Source: Mayfieldus sp963781495 (lineage in GTDB: Bacteria; Actinomycetota; Thermoleophilia; Solirubrobacterales; 70-9). Taken from it: DNA of 64,000 nt. The position numbers were made by a program, and so were the translations under genes. Positions 32,203-40,920 of this stretch are shown piece after piece; within the stretch, counting starts at the first letter, position 1; the number at the start of each line of letters is the position of its first letter. Under the pieces are notes generated by a model, which saw nothing but the letters and a program-made list of their open reading frames with translations, did no database searches and was not told where the DNA came from. The stretch spans positions 62,001-126,000 of the forward strand of contig CAWAFX010000003.1 of NCBI GenBank assembly GCA_963781495.1, read 5' to 3'.

Positions 32203-32637
32203 CTACCGCAGCCGCTCGAGCGCGTCGCGCACCGCGTCGCGCGCAGCAGTCATCTGCTGGTCGGACTCGTACTTCTGACGCGGCCAGAAGAACCCCCGCA
32301 ACCCGTCCTTCGGCTTGCGCGGGACGACGTGGACGTGGAGGTGCGGCACGCTCTGGCTGACGACGTTGTTCATCGCCACGAAGCTGCCGGGCTTTCCCAT
32401 CGCCTCGGGCACCGCCCGGGAGAGAAGCTGGGCGGTGGCGAAGAAAGGCCCGACCTCCTCCGCCGGCAGGTCGGCGAGGGTCTCGTAGTGGTTGCGCGGG
32501 ACCAGCAGGCAGTGGCCGGGGAACAGGGGCCGGTGGTCGAGGAAGGCGAGGGCGTGCGGCTCGTCGAGAACGACCGTGGAGGGCTCCTCATCGCCATCGA
32601 GGATGCGGCAGAAGACGCAGTCGTCGCTCGCGGCCAC
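32203..32637 (-). CDS. HIT-family hydrolase
   Basis: 144 residues. Histidine triad signature HLHVHVVPR near residue 99, preceded by the zinc-type start CVFCRIL and the core FLDHRPLFPGHCLLVPRNHYETL. HIT enzymes cleave nucleotide phosphoramidates, diadenosine polyphosphates or adenylylated products via a covalent His-AMP. This member resembles the short HinT/HIT branch; substrate unknown. GTG start; it ends 9 bases before the frameshifted NTF2-like gene start and follows the lipid kinase gene on the same strand. A second HIT gene lies at 36103. Confidence 0.9.
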   Translation of the reverse strand: MAASDDCVFCRILDGDEEPSTVVLDEPHALAFLDHRPLFPGHCLLVPRNHYETLADLPAEEVGPFFATAQLLSRAVPEAMGKPGSFVAMNNVVSQSVPHLHVHVVPRKPKDGLRGFFWPRQKYESDQQMTAARDAVRDALERLR

Positions 32638-32645
32638 CCGCGGAC

Positions 32646-33674
32646 CTAGGCGACGATCGTCAGCGCGCCCGGCTCGAGCCGCAGCGCGACCCGCGTCTCT
32701 TCGCCGATGTAGTCGCCGTCGACCTGGACCGGAAACGGGCGCGTCTTGCCGTCGCGGTCCTCGGAGACCGACCGCACCCTGGCCTCGGTCAGGCCCGAGA
32801 GCTGCTCGATCTGGCGGTGGCGGTCGGTGCGCAGGCGCTCGTTCAGCAGCCGCACCCCGAGGGTGACCGCGTCGCGCTGCGCGGCCCGCCGCAGGACCGC
32901 GATCGCCAGGGCGCCGTCGTCGAACGAGACCCCGTCGCAGACGCGCAGCGGCCGCGAGGCGAAGTAGGTGTAGGGGTCGGAGTTCTGGGCCAGGGCCGTG
33001 ACGCCGTCGACTTCGCGGCCGCCGGCCTCGACGCGGAGGGTGATCGGGTTGCGCAGGTAGCGGCGGTAGTAGCTGGCCAGGGCCGCCCAGGTGTAGTAGT
33101 AGGGCCCGGCCTTGGCCTTCAGCCCCGGGCGCGCGTCGACTCTCTCGGTGACGCTGGCGTCGAGCCCCATCCCGCAGGAGAAGACGAAGTAGCGGCCGTT
33201 CACGGTGCCGAGGTCGATGCGGCGGGGACGGAAATCGTCGGCGAGGCCGAGCAGGTGCTCGGTGGCGTCGACGACGTCGTTGGGGATCCCAAGGGTGCGG
33301 GCGACGACGTTGGTCGAGCCTCCCGGCAGCACCGATACCGGCACCCCGGTGCCGGCGAGGCCGTTGGCGACCTCGTTCAGGGTGCCGTCGCCGCCGAAGG
33401 CGACGACGACGTCATAGCCGCCGGTGACTGCCTCGCGGCCGATCTCGGTCGCGTGGTTCTGGGCTTCGGTGGCGACCGCCTCGACGTCATAGCGGCCCTG
33501 CAGCGCGTAGACGACGAGGTTCTTGAGCCGGTCCGAGACCGTCGTCGCGTAGGGGTTGACGATGATCAGCATCCGCTTCTTCGCAGCCCCCGGACCTGGG
33601 GGGTGGGGCGCCGACACGGGCTCCGCCTGGGGAGCGGTGGCCTCGGGCAGGACCGCGGATGGCGTCGTCGCCAC
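32646..33674 (-). CDS. Diacylglycerol kinase-family lipid kinase (YegS/BmrU-like)
   Basis: 342 residues. The DAGK catalytic signature is clear: IIVNPYATT, then VVVAFGGDGTLNEVANGL (nucleotide loop) and VLPGGSTNVVAR. The C-terminal beta-sandwich ends with VQVDGDYIGEET. It phosphorylates a lipid alcohol (diacylglycerol or similar) at the membrane. An N-terminal ~33-residue Pro/Ala-rich extension precedes the domain; GTG start. It lies in a minus-strand run with an MBL hydrolase, a phosphomutase and two HIT genes. Confidence 0.9.
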   Translation of the reverse strand: MATTPSAVLPEATAPQAEPVSAPHPPGPGAAKKRMLIIVNPYATTVSDRLKNLVVYALQGRYDVEAVATEAQNHATEIGREAVTGGYDVVVAFGGDGTLNEVANGLAGTGVPVSVLPGGSTNVVARTLGIPNDVVDATEHLLGLADDFRPRRIDLGTVNGRYFVFSCGMGLDASVTERVDARPGLKAKAGPYYYTWAALASYYRRYLRNPITLRVEAGGREVDGVTALAQNSDPYTYFASRPLRVCDGVSFDDGALAIAVLRRAAQRDAVTLGVRLLNERLRTDRHRQIEQLSGLTEARVRSVSEDRDGKTRPFPVQVDGDYIGEETRVALRLEPGALTIVA

Positions 33675-33683
33675 CTCTTGAGC

Positions 33684-34727
33684 CTAGCCCTCGTCGCCGG
33701 ACGCGGGGGCCTTGGCGCCGGTCGCCTCGTAGCGGACCAGCTCGCCGTCCTCGACCTCGCGAACCCGGCCCTCGTTGATCAGCAGGTCGAGGTGGCCGAT
33801 CACTTCCGAGAGGGTGAGGAAGGCCTGGGTCACGGCGACGTTCCCCCACAGGTCCTGCGCCAGCTCGTAGCCGGTTCGCGGCCGCTCGGCGACCAGCCCG
33901 TAGAGCTTGTCGGCGCGGCGCTTGTGCAGGGCCAGGCGGGTGTCGATCAGCGCCACGTGATCGGTGATCGGCTCGCCGTGCCCGGAGAGGACGATCTCGG
34001 CCGGCATCTCGCGGGTCTTTCGCAGCGACTCGATGTAGGCGACCAGCGCCTGGGTGCGCTGGTTGGAGCCGTCGAGCGGGCGGCTGATCAGAGGGTTGGA
34101 GGAGATGTGGGCGATCAGGTGGTCGGCGGCGATCAGGATCCGCCGCTCCTGGTCCCAGAACACGGTGTCGGAGGGGCTGTGTCCGGGGCGGTGCAGCACC
34201 TCGAGGCTGCGGCCGGCCATCTCCAGCAACTCGCCGTCGGCGAGCGGCCGCGTGATCTCGGCCTTCGAGCCCCAGCCGCGAAAGCTGCGCGAAACGCTCT
34301 GCAGGGCATGGACGACGTTCTCGGGGATCCCGTTGCGCAGCATCAGCGCGACCGCGAACTCGTCCTCCTGCTCGGCGTCCTTGCCGAAGTTGGCCAGCCT
34401 CTCGGCGGCGACGTCGATCGCCGCCACCTCGGCGCCGGAGTGCTCGCTGATGATCTCGACCAGGCCGAGGTGGTCGATGTGCTGGTGGGTGATGATCACC
34501 AGCTCGATGTCCTCGATCGAGTGGCCGCGCTCGCCGAGCTGGCTCTGCAGCTCGTCCAGCGCCTTGCCCGAGTTGGGGCCGGTGTCGACCAGGGTCAGCG
34601 GCTCGTCTTCGATCAGATAGCAGTTGACTCGACCGACGGCGAACGGGGTCGGGATTCGCAGGCAGTGGATCCCGGCCTCGGCCGCGCGCTCCAGCGCCTG
34701 CTCGGGAGTCAGGTCGGCGGAGGCCAC
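33684..34727 (-). CDS. MBL-fold metallo-hydrolase
   Basis: 347 residues. Metallo-beta-lactamase motif THQHIDHLG (HxHxDH), a second His in LHRPGHSPSD, Asp in IAADHLIAH and a final His in LSGHGEPI define two metal sites. A C-terminal winged-helix extension (YELAQDLWGNVAVTQAFLTLSEVIGHLDLL) is typical of the LACTB2/beta-CASP-unrelated subgroup. Substrate unknown; possible thioester, lactone or RNA hydrolysis. The start lies one base from the phosphomutase stop. Confidence 0.88.
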   Translation of the reverse strand: MASADLTPEQALERAAEAGIHCLRIPTPFAVGRVNCYLIEDEPLTLVDTGPNSGKALDELQSQLGERGHSIEDIELVIITHQHIDHLGLVEIISEHSGAEVAAIDVAAERLANFGKDAEQEDEFAVALMLRNGIPENVVHALQSVSRSFRGWGSKAEITRPLADGELLEMAGRSLEVLHRPGHSPSDTVFWDQERRILIAADHLIAHISSNPLISRPLDGSNQRTQALVAYIESLRKTREMPAEIVLSGHGEPITDHVALIDTRLALHKRRADKLYGLVAERPRTGYELAQDLWGNVAVTQAFLTLSEVIGHLDLLINEGRVREVEDGELVRYEATGAKAPASGDEG

Positions 34728-36110
34728 TCAGCCGCGGATCAGGGCCAGCAACTCGTCGCGCTTGCGCTCCATGTCCTGGCGCGAGACCAGCGACTCGAGG
34801 TTCAGACGCAGCAACGGCTCGGTGTTGGAGGGGCGGACGTTGAAATGCCAGTCGGGGTAGTCGATGGATACGCCATCGAGATGGTCGATCTCGGCGTCGG
34901 AGTAGCGCACTTCGATCTCGGCCATCTTCGCGTCCTGGTCGGCGACCTCCGAGTTGATCTCGCCGGAGATGAAGTAACGGGAGCGAAATTCGGCCATCAG
35001 GTCCGAGAGGGACCGGCCCTCGACCGAGATCAGCTCCAGCATCAGCAGCGCCGGGATCGTGCCCGAGTCCGCGCACCAGAACTGGCGGAAGTAGTAGTGG
35101 CCGGAGACCTCGCCGCCGAAGGCCGCCTCGGCCTCGCGCATCCGCGCCTTGAAATAGGCATGGCCGACGCGGCTGAGGGCGGAGCGCCCGCCCGCGGCGG
35201 CGATCGTGTCGGGGACCGCCCGGCTCGAACGCGGGTCGTAGAGGATCATCGCCCCCGGCTGCTTGCGCAGCGCCGCCCGGGCAAGCAGGGCGCAGACGAA
35301 GTCGCCGTCGCAGAACTCACCCTCCTCGTCGATGAAGAAGCAGCGGTCGGCGTCGCCGTCCCAGGCGATGCCGAGGTCGGCGCCCTGCTCGCGGACGGTC
35401 GAGATGATCAGGCGCCGGTTCTCCTCCAGCAGCGGATTGGGCCCGTGGTTGGGGAAGTCTCCGTTGGGCTCGAAGTGCAGCGGCACAAGATCGAGTCCGA
35501 GGCGCTCGAGGATCGGCCCGGCCATCGGGCCGGCCATCCCGTTGGAACCGTCGACGACCACGCGCATCGGCTTGACGCTCTTGGGATCGATGAACGAGGC
35601 CGCCCGCTCGCGGTACTGATCCCAGACGTCGACCTCCTCGACCGAGCCGCCGCCCGGGGCGGGGCCGAGCCCGGCCTCGATCTCGTCGCGGACGTCGCCG
35701 ATCCCGGCGTCGCCGGAGAGCGCCAGCGCCCCCTCTCGGACCAGCTTGATCCCTGTGTACTCCTTCGGGTTGTGTGAAGGCGTGACCATCGCGCCGCCGT
35801 CGAGATCGCGCGAGCCGACCAGCTCGTAGAGCATCTCGGTGGCGATCATCCCGGCATCGACGACGTCCGCTCCCTCGGCGATCAGCCCCTCGCGCACCGC
35901 CTGCGCCATCGCCGGCGAGGTGAGGCGCATGTCGCGCCCGAGGCCGACCCGCAGCTGCGAGGGCTGCTTGTCGCGCAGCCTGCCGAGCACCCGGGCGAAC
36001 CCACGCCCGATCGCCTCGGCCGTGGTCTCGTCCATCTCGGTGCCGTAGATGCCGCGGATGTCGTAGGCCTTGAAGATCCCGGCCGGCGCGAGGACGCCCC
36101 CCTCAGTCAA
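34728..36110 (-). CDS. Phosphomannomutase/phosphoglucomutase
   Basis: 460 residues of the alpha-D-phosphohexomutase family: start FKAYDIRGIYG, phosphoserine loop VTPSHNPKEY, metal loop WDGDADRCFF, sugar-binding loop GEVSGHYYFRQF and phosphate loop RPSNTEPLLRL. It interconverts hexose 6- and 1-phosphates, feeding GDP-mannose or glycan synthesis. Its 5' end overlaps the 3' end of the downstream-reading HIT gene by eight bases, so the two are transcribed together. Confidence 0.94.
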   Translation of the reverse strand: MTEGGVLAPAGIFKAYDIRGIYGTEMDETTAEAIGRGFARVLGRLRDKQPSQLRVGLGRDMRLTSPAMAQAVREGLIAEGADVVDAGMIATEMLYELVGSRDLDGGAMVTPSHNPKEYTGIKLVREGALALSGDAGIGDVRDEIEAGLGPAPGGGSVEEVDVWDQYRERAASFIDPKSVKPMRVVVDGSNGMAGPMAGPILERLGLDLVPLHFEPNGDFPNHGPNPLLEENRRLIISTVREQGADLGIAWDGDADRCFFIDEEGEFCDGDFVCALLARAALRKQPGAMILYDPRSSRAVPDTIAAAGGRSALSRVGHAYFKARMREAEAAFGGEVSGHYYFRQFWCADSGTIPALLMLELISVEGRSLSDLMAEFRSRYFISGEINSEVADQDAKMAEIEVRYSDAEIDHLDGVSIDYPDWHFNVRPSNTEPLLRLNLESLVSRQDMERKRDELLALIRG

Positions 36111-36594
36111 AGCCGCCCCGCAACGCCTCGTAGCTTTGCTGCGGTGTCTGCGGCATCACCCGGGTGTCGGCGAGGACCGGCATGAAGTTCGTGTCGCCGC
36201 CCCAGCGCGGCACCACGTGCATGTGGATGTGGTTCTCGAAACCGGCGCCGGCGATCCGCCCCTGGTTGAAGCCGATGTTGTAGCCCTGTGGGGAGTAGAC
36301 GTCCTCGAGGCGGCGCATCGCGGCCTGGCCCAGCGCCATCATCTCGGCGACGGTCTCGGGGCCGAGCTCCTGCAGGGCACCGGTGTGCTCGTAGGGGGCG
36401 ACCATCAGGTGCCCGTTGGTGTACGGGAAGAGGTTGAGGATCACGAAGCAGCGCTCGCCGCGGTGGACGATCAGGTTCGCTTCGTCGTCGTCGGCCGCCG
36501 GCTTGGCGCAGAAGATGCACTCCTCGTCGTTGTCCTTGCCGGCGTCCTTCACGTACTCGAGGCGCCAGGGCGCCCAGATGCGGTGGTTGGCCAC
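36103..36594 (-). CDS. HIT-family protein (Ap4A phosphorylase/hydrolase-like)
   Basis: 163 residues. The triad HIHMHVVPRWGGDTNFMPVL is diagnostic of the actinobacterial branch related to diadenosine tetraphosphate phosphorylases. CIFCAKP near the N-terminus and FPYTNGHLMVAPYEH in the core complete the fold. It probably cleaves Ap4A or similar dinucleotides. GTG start with start region RIWAPWRLEYV, a conserved N-terminus for this subfamily. It overlaps the phosphomutase gene. Confidence 0.92.
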   Translation of the reverse strand: MANHRIWAPWRLEYVKDAGKDNDEECIFCAKPAADDDEANLIVHRGERCFVILNLFPYTNGHLMVAPYEHTGALQELGPETVAEMMALGQAAMRRLEDVYSPQGYNIGFNQGRIAGAGFENHIHMHVVPRWGGDTNFMPVLADTRVMPQTPQQSYEALRGGFD

Positions 36595-36622
36595 TGAGGC
36601 CTGATCCTAGACGCGGTTGGCC

Positions 36623-37627
36623 CTAGAGCCAGCCGCGGCGGCGGAAGTAGGCGACCATCGCGACGAGGATCGCGAACATCGCCCCGACGACGATCCAGAA
36701 CGCGGTCATGTCCTGCTCGCCAGGCACGCGGACGTTCATCCCCCAGATGCTGGCGATCAGGGTCAGCGGCAGAACGATGACGCTGATCGAGGTCAGGACC
36801 CGCAGGACGTCGTTGACGCGGTGCGAGATCACCGATTCGTTGGTCTCCTCGAGCGCCTCGATCACTTCCTTGTAGTTCTCGAGCATGTCCCAGATCCGCT
36901 CGTTGGCGTCGACGATGTCGTCGAAGTAGATCTCGAGGTCGAGGTCGGGGGCGAGGTAGCGGTGCTTGACCTGCTCGAGGTCGCGCAGGACCGGGCGCTC
37001 GGGCCGGATCACCTTGCGGAAGTTGATGATCTCCTGCTTGACGTTGGAGATGTCGCGCACGATCTCCTCCGAGCGGCCCTCGAAGATGACCTCCTCCAGG
37101 GCGTCGAGCTTGTTGCCGATCTTGCGCAGCATCGGGAAGCAGTAGTCGAAGCTGTCGTCGACGATTCGGTAGAGCAGATAGCCGGAGCCGCGCGAGAACA
37201 GCTGCTCGCGCAGCTCCTCCTTCGAGCGGCAGCGCTCGAACAGGTACTCGACCGGCTGCAGCGGCTGGTTGGGGATCGTGATCAGAAAGCCTGGACCGAC
37301 GAAGAGATCGAGCTCACCGGTCCCCAGCCGGCCGACCGAGGGGTCGAAGATCGGAAAGTGAAGGACGATGAACAGGTAATCGTCATAGGTGTCGATCTTC
37401 GGCCGCTGGTTGCGCGAGAGGACGTCCTCGAGGTCGAGGGCGTGAAAGTCGAAATGCTCCTCGAGCCAGGCGCGCTCGGGGGCGCCGGGATGCTCGATGT
37501 TGATCCAGCGCAGACCCTCGGCGTCGATCTGCTCGATGTCTGGGACGCGGCGCTCAGGCTGCGCGGCGGAGACGAGCTTTCCGTCCGCGCGCCCGCGCCT
37601 CAGCCTCGGCTTCGGGAGGTTCGGCAT
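36623..37627 (-). CDS. corA: CorA-family magnesium/cobalt transporter
   Basis: 334 residues. A large cytosolic domain (~1-270) with the long stalk helix leads to two C-terminal membrane helices; the signature loop reads IWGMNVRV (GMN motif) and the second helix ends in a basic tail (YFRRRGWL). CorA pentamers import Mg2+ down the potential. The first ~20 residues (Pro/Arg-rich) look out-of-frame; an overlapping frame beginning about 34 bases upstream encodes a more native-looking acidic N-terminus, so an indel near the 5' end is possible. Confidence 0.93.
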   Translation of the reverse strand: MPNLPKPRLRRGRADGKLVSAAQPERRVPDIEQIDAEGLRWINIEHPGAPERAWLEEHFDFHALDLEDVLSRNQRPKIDTYDDYLFIVLHFPIFDPSVGRLGTGELDLFVGPGFLITIPNQPLQPVEYLFERCRSKEELREQLFSRGSGYLLYRIVDDSFDYCFPMLRKIGNKLDALEEVIFEGRSEEIVRDISNVKQEIINFRKVIRPERPVLRDLEQVKHRYLAPDLDLEIYFDDIVDANERIWDMLENYKEVIEALEETNESVISHRVNDVLRVLTSISVIVLPLTLIASIWGMNVRVPGEQDMTAFWIVVGAMFAILVAMVAYFRRRGWL

Positions 37628-37781
37628 CGGTCTGGCTCATCTTCTCGCTCGCGGTGGTCATAACCTGCTCACAAGGTTAGTCGGTGCCTGGACCACGATG
37701 ATTCAGTCGTGGGACGCATCTTGGCGTTTGCGATGCCCAGCGAAGTCGTTTTCTTTGCCGGGCCGAGGGAAAGTGAGAACC

Positions 37782-38294
37782 ATGGAGCTACGGGAGATAC
37801 AGAAACCGCTCAAGGATCAATACCGCGGAGACCCGCAGGCTTCGAAGATCACCCTGCACGCCGACGGATCCCAGGGCAAGGATGCGATGAGCTGCTCGGT
37901 CGATCTCGGCCGGTTGATCCAGCAGGCCGAGGCACACACCGGCGTCGGCGGAGCCGGCACCGCGGCCTGCTCCGGCGATCTCCTGCTCGGTGCCCTGGCT
38001 GCCTGCGCCCAGCTGACCTGCCAGATGGTGGCGGCGAACATGGGAATCGCGACCGAGGGCATCGAGGCCAGGGTCGATGGCGACCTCGATCTCAGCGGCA
38101 CGCTTGCGGTCGACCGAGAGGCGAGGGTGGGCTTCGGCGCGATCCGGCTTCGCTTCGAGATCGACGCCCCCGAGGCCACGGCCGAGCAGCTGGAATCGCT
38201 GCTGGAAAAGACGGAGCGCTACTGCACGGTGCTGCAGACGCTTCTCGATCCGCCTCCGGTGCAGACCGAGTTGGTGCGCCGCGAGGAGAGTTGA
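37782..38294 (+). CDS. OsmC/Ohr-family protein
   Basis: 170 residues. The two redox cysteines of the fold are placed in the helix GALAACAQLTCQMVA and in ERYCTVLQTL. OsmC proteins reduce organic hydroperoxides or fatty acid peroxides. ATG with GAGGGAAAGTGAG upstream. Divergent from corA; the 154-base gap holds no clear motif besides AT-richer patches. The 3' end overlaps the promoter of the thrC riboswitch unit. Confidence 0.87.
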   Translation: MELREIQKPLKDQYRGDPQASKITLHADGSQGKDAMSCSVDLGRLIQQAEAHTGVGGAGTAACSGDLLLGALAACAQLTCQMVAANMGIATEGIEARVDGDLDLSGTLAVDREARVGFGAIRLRFEIDAPEATAEQLESLLEKTERYCTVLQTLLDPPPVQTELVRREES

Positions 38295-38321
38295 GTCGGC
38301 TGCCGAAGCCGTTGCTATAGT
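38291..38321 (+). promoter_or_regulatory. Putative promoter of the SAM-riboswitch/thrC unit
   Basis: TTGAGT (38291-38296) and TATAGT (38316-38321), 19-base spacer. The expected transcription start, about 38328, coincides with the first paired base of the riboswitch. The -35 overlaps the stop of the OsmC gene. Confidence 0.5.
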
Positions 38322-38329
38322 CAGCCGCA

Positions 38330-38436
38330 CACATCAAGAGGAGTGGAGGGACTGGCCCGCAGAAGCTCCGGCAACCCCCCCAGTTGAAGGGGACGGTGCC
38401 AAATCCAGCAGGCAATAGGACAGCCTGGAAGATGTG
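38330..38436 (+). ncRNA. SAM-I (S-box) riboswitch
   Basis: The aptamer core is almost canonical: GAGGAGTGGAGGGACTGGCCC, AGCTCCGGCAACC, GGTGCCAAATCCAGCAG and GGACAGCCTGGAAGATG. Helix P1 is formed by CACATC (38330-38335) with GATGTG (38431-38436). Members bind S-adenosylmethionine and switch off downstream genes. It is followed by a terminator at 38451-38478 and thrC. Confidence 0.97.
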
Positions 38437-38450
38437 GAAGTCCGACCGGA

Positions 38451-38478
38451 CCTCTGCCTCTCCAGGCGGAGGTTTTTT
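38451..38478 (+). terminator. SAM-controlled intrinsic terminator (attenuator)
   Basis: CCTCTGCC pairs with GGCGGAGG (one G-U) and is followed by TTTTTT. SAM binding should stabilise the aptamer and permit this hairpin, stopping transcription before thrC. The 3' arm contains GGAGG, the only ribosome binding site candidate of thrC, so translation would be masked as well. Confidence 0.9.
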
Positions 38479-38485
38479 CGTTCGG

Positions 38486-39718
38486 ATGACGGTTTCAGAG
38501 CTGAGATGCAAGGAGTGCGGGACGGGCTATCCGCTCGAGGCCCGCTTCGTCTGCGAGCAGTGCTTCGGCCCGCTCGAGGTCGCCTATGACTTCGCCGGGC
38601 TCGATCCGGCCGAGGCGCGGCGCAAGATCCAGGCCGGCTCGCGCGGAATCTGGCGCTACGTCGACTTCCTTCCCTTCGATAGCCGCCCCAGCGACCCGCT
38701 GGAGCCCGGCCTGACGCCGCTGATCCGCGCCGACCGCCTCGCCGAACGGCTCGGCATCGACGCCGAGATCTGGATCAAGAACGACGCCGCCAACCCGACC
38801 CACTCGTTCAAGGACCGGGTCGTCGCGGTGGCACTGGCCAAGGCGCAGGAGCTCGGCTTTGACACCGTCGCCTGCGCCTCGACCGGCAACCTCGCCAACG
38901 CGGTCGCCGCCCACGCCGCGGCCGCCGGACTGCGCTCCTACGTCTTCGTCCCCTCCAACCTCGAGGAGCAGAAGCTGCTCGCCACCGGCGTCTACGGCAC
39001 CCGCCTGGTCGGGGTCAACGGGACCTACGACGACGTCAACCGCCTCTGTACCCAGCTCGCGGAGACGCGGCCCTGGGCGTTCGTCAACGTCAACCTGCGG
39101 CCCTACTACTCGGAGGGCTCGAAGACGATCGCCTTCGAGACCGTCGAGCAGCTGGGCTGGAAGCTGCCGGACCGCGTCGTCTGCCCGATCGCCTCGGGCT
39201 CGCTTTTCACGAAGATCGCCCGCGGCCTGCAGCAGTGGCTCGACCTTGGGTTGGTCGAGGGCGAGCTGCCGACCTTCAACGGCGCCCAGGCGCAGGGCTG
39301 CAGCCCGGTGGCGACGGCGTTCGAAGAGGGGTGGGAGATCTGCAAGCCGCAGCGCCCGGACACGATCGCCAAGAGCCTGGCGATCGGCGATCCCGCCGAC
39401 GGCGCCTACGCGCTGGAGCTGGCGCGCCGCAGCGGCGGTGCGGTCGACGCGGTCTCAGACGACGAGATCCGCGACGGCATCCGGCTGCTGGCCGAGACGA
39501 CGGGGATCTTCACCGAGACCGCGGGCGGAGTGACGACGGCGGTCCTGGCCAAGCTGGCCGAGCGCGGCGCGATCGCCGACGGAGAGCGGGTGACGGTGGT
39601 GATCACCGGCGAGGGGCTGAAGACCCTCGACGCGACGCGCGATAGATTCGCGATGTACGAGATCGAGCCCGAGCTGGAGAGCTTCGAGGCCGAGGTGGAG
39701 GAGAAGGTAGGAGTCTGA
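38486..39718 (+). CDS. thrC: Threonine synthase
   Basis: 410 residues of the PLP fold type II. An N-terminal zinc ribbon (CKECG ... CEQCFGPL) is followed by the PLP lysine in PTHSFKDRVV, the phosphate-binding ASTGNLANAVA segment and KPLGRG-type substrate loops around YYSEGSKTIAFE. It converts O-phosphohomoserine to threonine. The ATG is 13 bases from GGAGG inside the terminator stem. Control by SAM links threonine formation to the competing methionine/SAM branch. The stop overlaps the next start (TGATG). Confidence 0.94.
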   Translation: MTVSELRCKECGTGYPLEARFVCEQCFGPLEVAYDFAGLDPAEARRKIQAGSRGIWRYVDFLPFDSRPSDPLEPGLTPLIRADRLAERLGIDAEIWIKNDAANPTHSFKDRVVAVALAKAQELGFDTVACASTGNLANAVAAHAAAAGLRSYVFVPSNLEEQKLLATGVYGTRLVGVNGTYDDVNRLCTQLAETRPWAFVNVNLRPYYSEGSKTIAFETVEQLGWKLPDRVVCPIASGSLFTKIARGLQQWLDLGLVEGELPTFNGAQAQGCSPVATAFEEGWEICKPQRPDTIAKSLAIGDPADGAYALELARRSGGAVDAVSDDEIRDGIRLLAETTGIFTETAGGVTTAVLAKLAERGAIADGERVTVVITGEGLKTLDATRDRFAMYEIEPELESFEAEVEEKVGV

Positions 39719-39990
39719 TGGCGGTCACGGTGAAGATCCCGACCCAGCTTCGTGCGGTGACCGGCGGCGAGGGTGAGGTCGAGGTCGAGGGCTCAACGGT
39801 CGGCGAGGTCCTCGACGCGGTCTTCGACCAGCACGACGGGCTTCGCGACCGCATCACCCAGGACGGCGACCTACGGCGCTTCGTCAACGTCTACGTCTCG
39901 GGCGAGGACATCCGCTTCCAGGACGGGCTCGCGACCCCGATCTCCGAGGGCGACGAAGTGACGATCCTGCCCGCGGTCGCGGGCGGCTGA
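39718..39990 (+). CDS. MoaD/ThiS-family sulfur carrier protein
   Basis: 90 residues with the ubiquitin-like beta-grasp fold and the required C-terminal Gly-Gly (VAGG), which is adenylated and thiocarboxylated. The ISEGDEVTILPAVAGG end is typical. Placement right after thrC suggests a CysO-like role in cysteine or other sulfur transfer rather than molybdopterin synthesis; no moaE or E1-like enzyme lies nearby. Overlapping start with thrC shows coupling and therefore SAM control. Confidence 0.92.
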   Translation: MAVTVKIPTQLRAVTGGEGEVEVEGSTVGEVLDAVFDQHDGLRDRITQDGDLRRFVNVYVSGEDIRFQDGLATPISEGDEVTILPAVAGG

Positions 39991-40004
39991 GCAGGGAGGC
40001 GGGC

Positions 40005-40904
40005 ATGAGGGCCGCACTTATGCGTGAGACCGGGGGACCGGAGGTTCTGAAGATCGAGGACGTCGACGTTCCCCGGCCGGGCGACGGGGAGGTTCTGGTC
40101 AGGGTCAAGGCCGCCTCCGTGAACCCGATACGACTCGAAGGTTCGGCGCGGCAAGCACGAGGTGCCGCTGCCGGCGGTGCTCGGGGCCGACTTCTCCGGG
40201 GCGATCGAAAGCTCGCAGTCGCCCGACTTCGCCGAGGGAGACGAGGTCTTCGGGATCGCCGCCAGCGGCAGTTATGCCGACCTTGCGACCGCGCGCGCGG
40301 AGGCGATCGCCCGCAAGCCGGCGGGGATCAGCCATGAGCAGGCGGCCGCGATCCCGGTCGCCGGCAATACCGCCTGGGCTGCTCTCTTCCACGCCGGTGG
40401 GCTGAAAGGGGGAATGACGGCGCTGATCGCCGGCGCCTCCGGAGGGGTCGGCCATTTCGCCGTCCAGCTTGGCAAGCACGCCGACGCCCGTGTGATCGGC
40501 ACCGCTTCGGGGCGCAACCGCGATTTCGTCGAGAGCCTCGGTGCCGACGAGTTCGTCGACTACACCGAGCAGGACGTCGGCGAGGCGGTGAGTGGCGCCG
40601 ACGTGATCTTCGACACCGTCGGCGGCAACACCACGGCGGGCCTCGTGCCCACCCTCGCCGAGGGCGGGGTCCTGGTGACGATCGCCGGCGACCCACCCGA
40701 GGACGCCGCGCGGGAGCGCGGCGGGCGAGCCGAGCTGCTCGTCGCCGGCCCGAGCCCGGAGAACATGGCGAAGATCGCCGCGCTGGTCGCGAGCGGTGAG
40801 GTGCGGATCGAGATCTCCGAGACCCTGCCCCTGGACGAAATCAGAAGGCCCACCAGCTCAGCGAGTCGGGCCGCACCCGCGGCAAGATCGTCATCACCGT
40901 CTGA
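40005..40904 (+). pseudogene. MDR-family zinc-free quinone/alcohol oxidoreductase, frameshifted twice
   Basis: The gene encodes a medium-chain dehydrogenase/reductase of the NADPH:quinone oxidoreductase type (GPEVLKIEDVDVP start; AGASGGVGHFAVQLGKH NADP-binding; FDTVGGNTT). Residues 1-42 are in one frame, the centre from KVRRGKHEVPLPAVLGADFSG in the next, and the last 20 residues (KAHQLSESGRTRGKIVITV) again in the first. Dropping A40130 and adding one base near 40843 restores a normal ~300-residue protein. Two separate indels suggest either decay or sequence error. Confidence 0.8.
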
Positions 40905-40920
40905 GTAGCCGACTTGGCCG

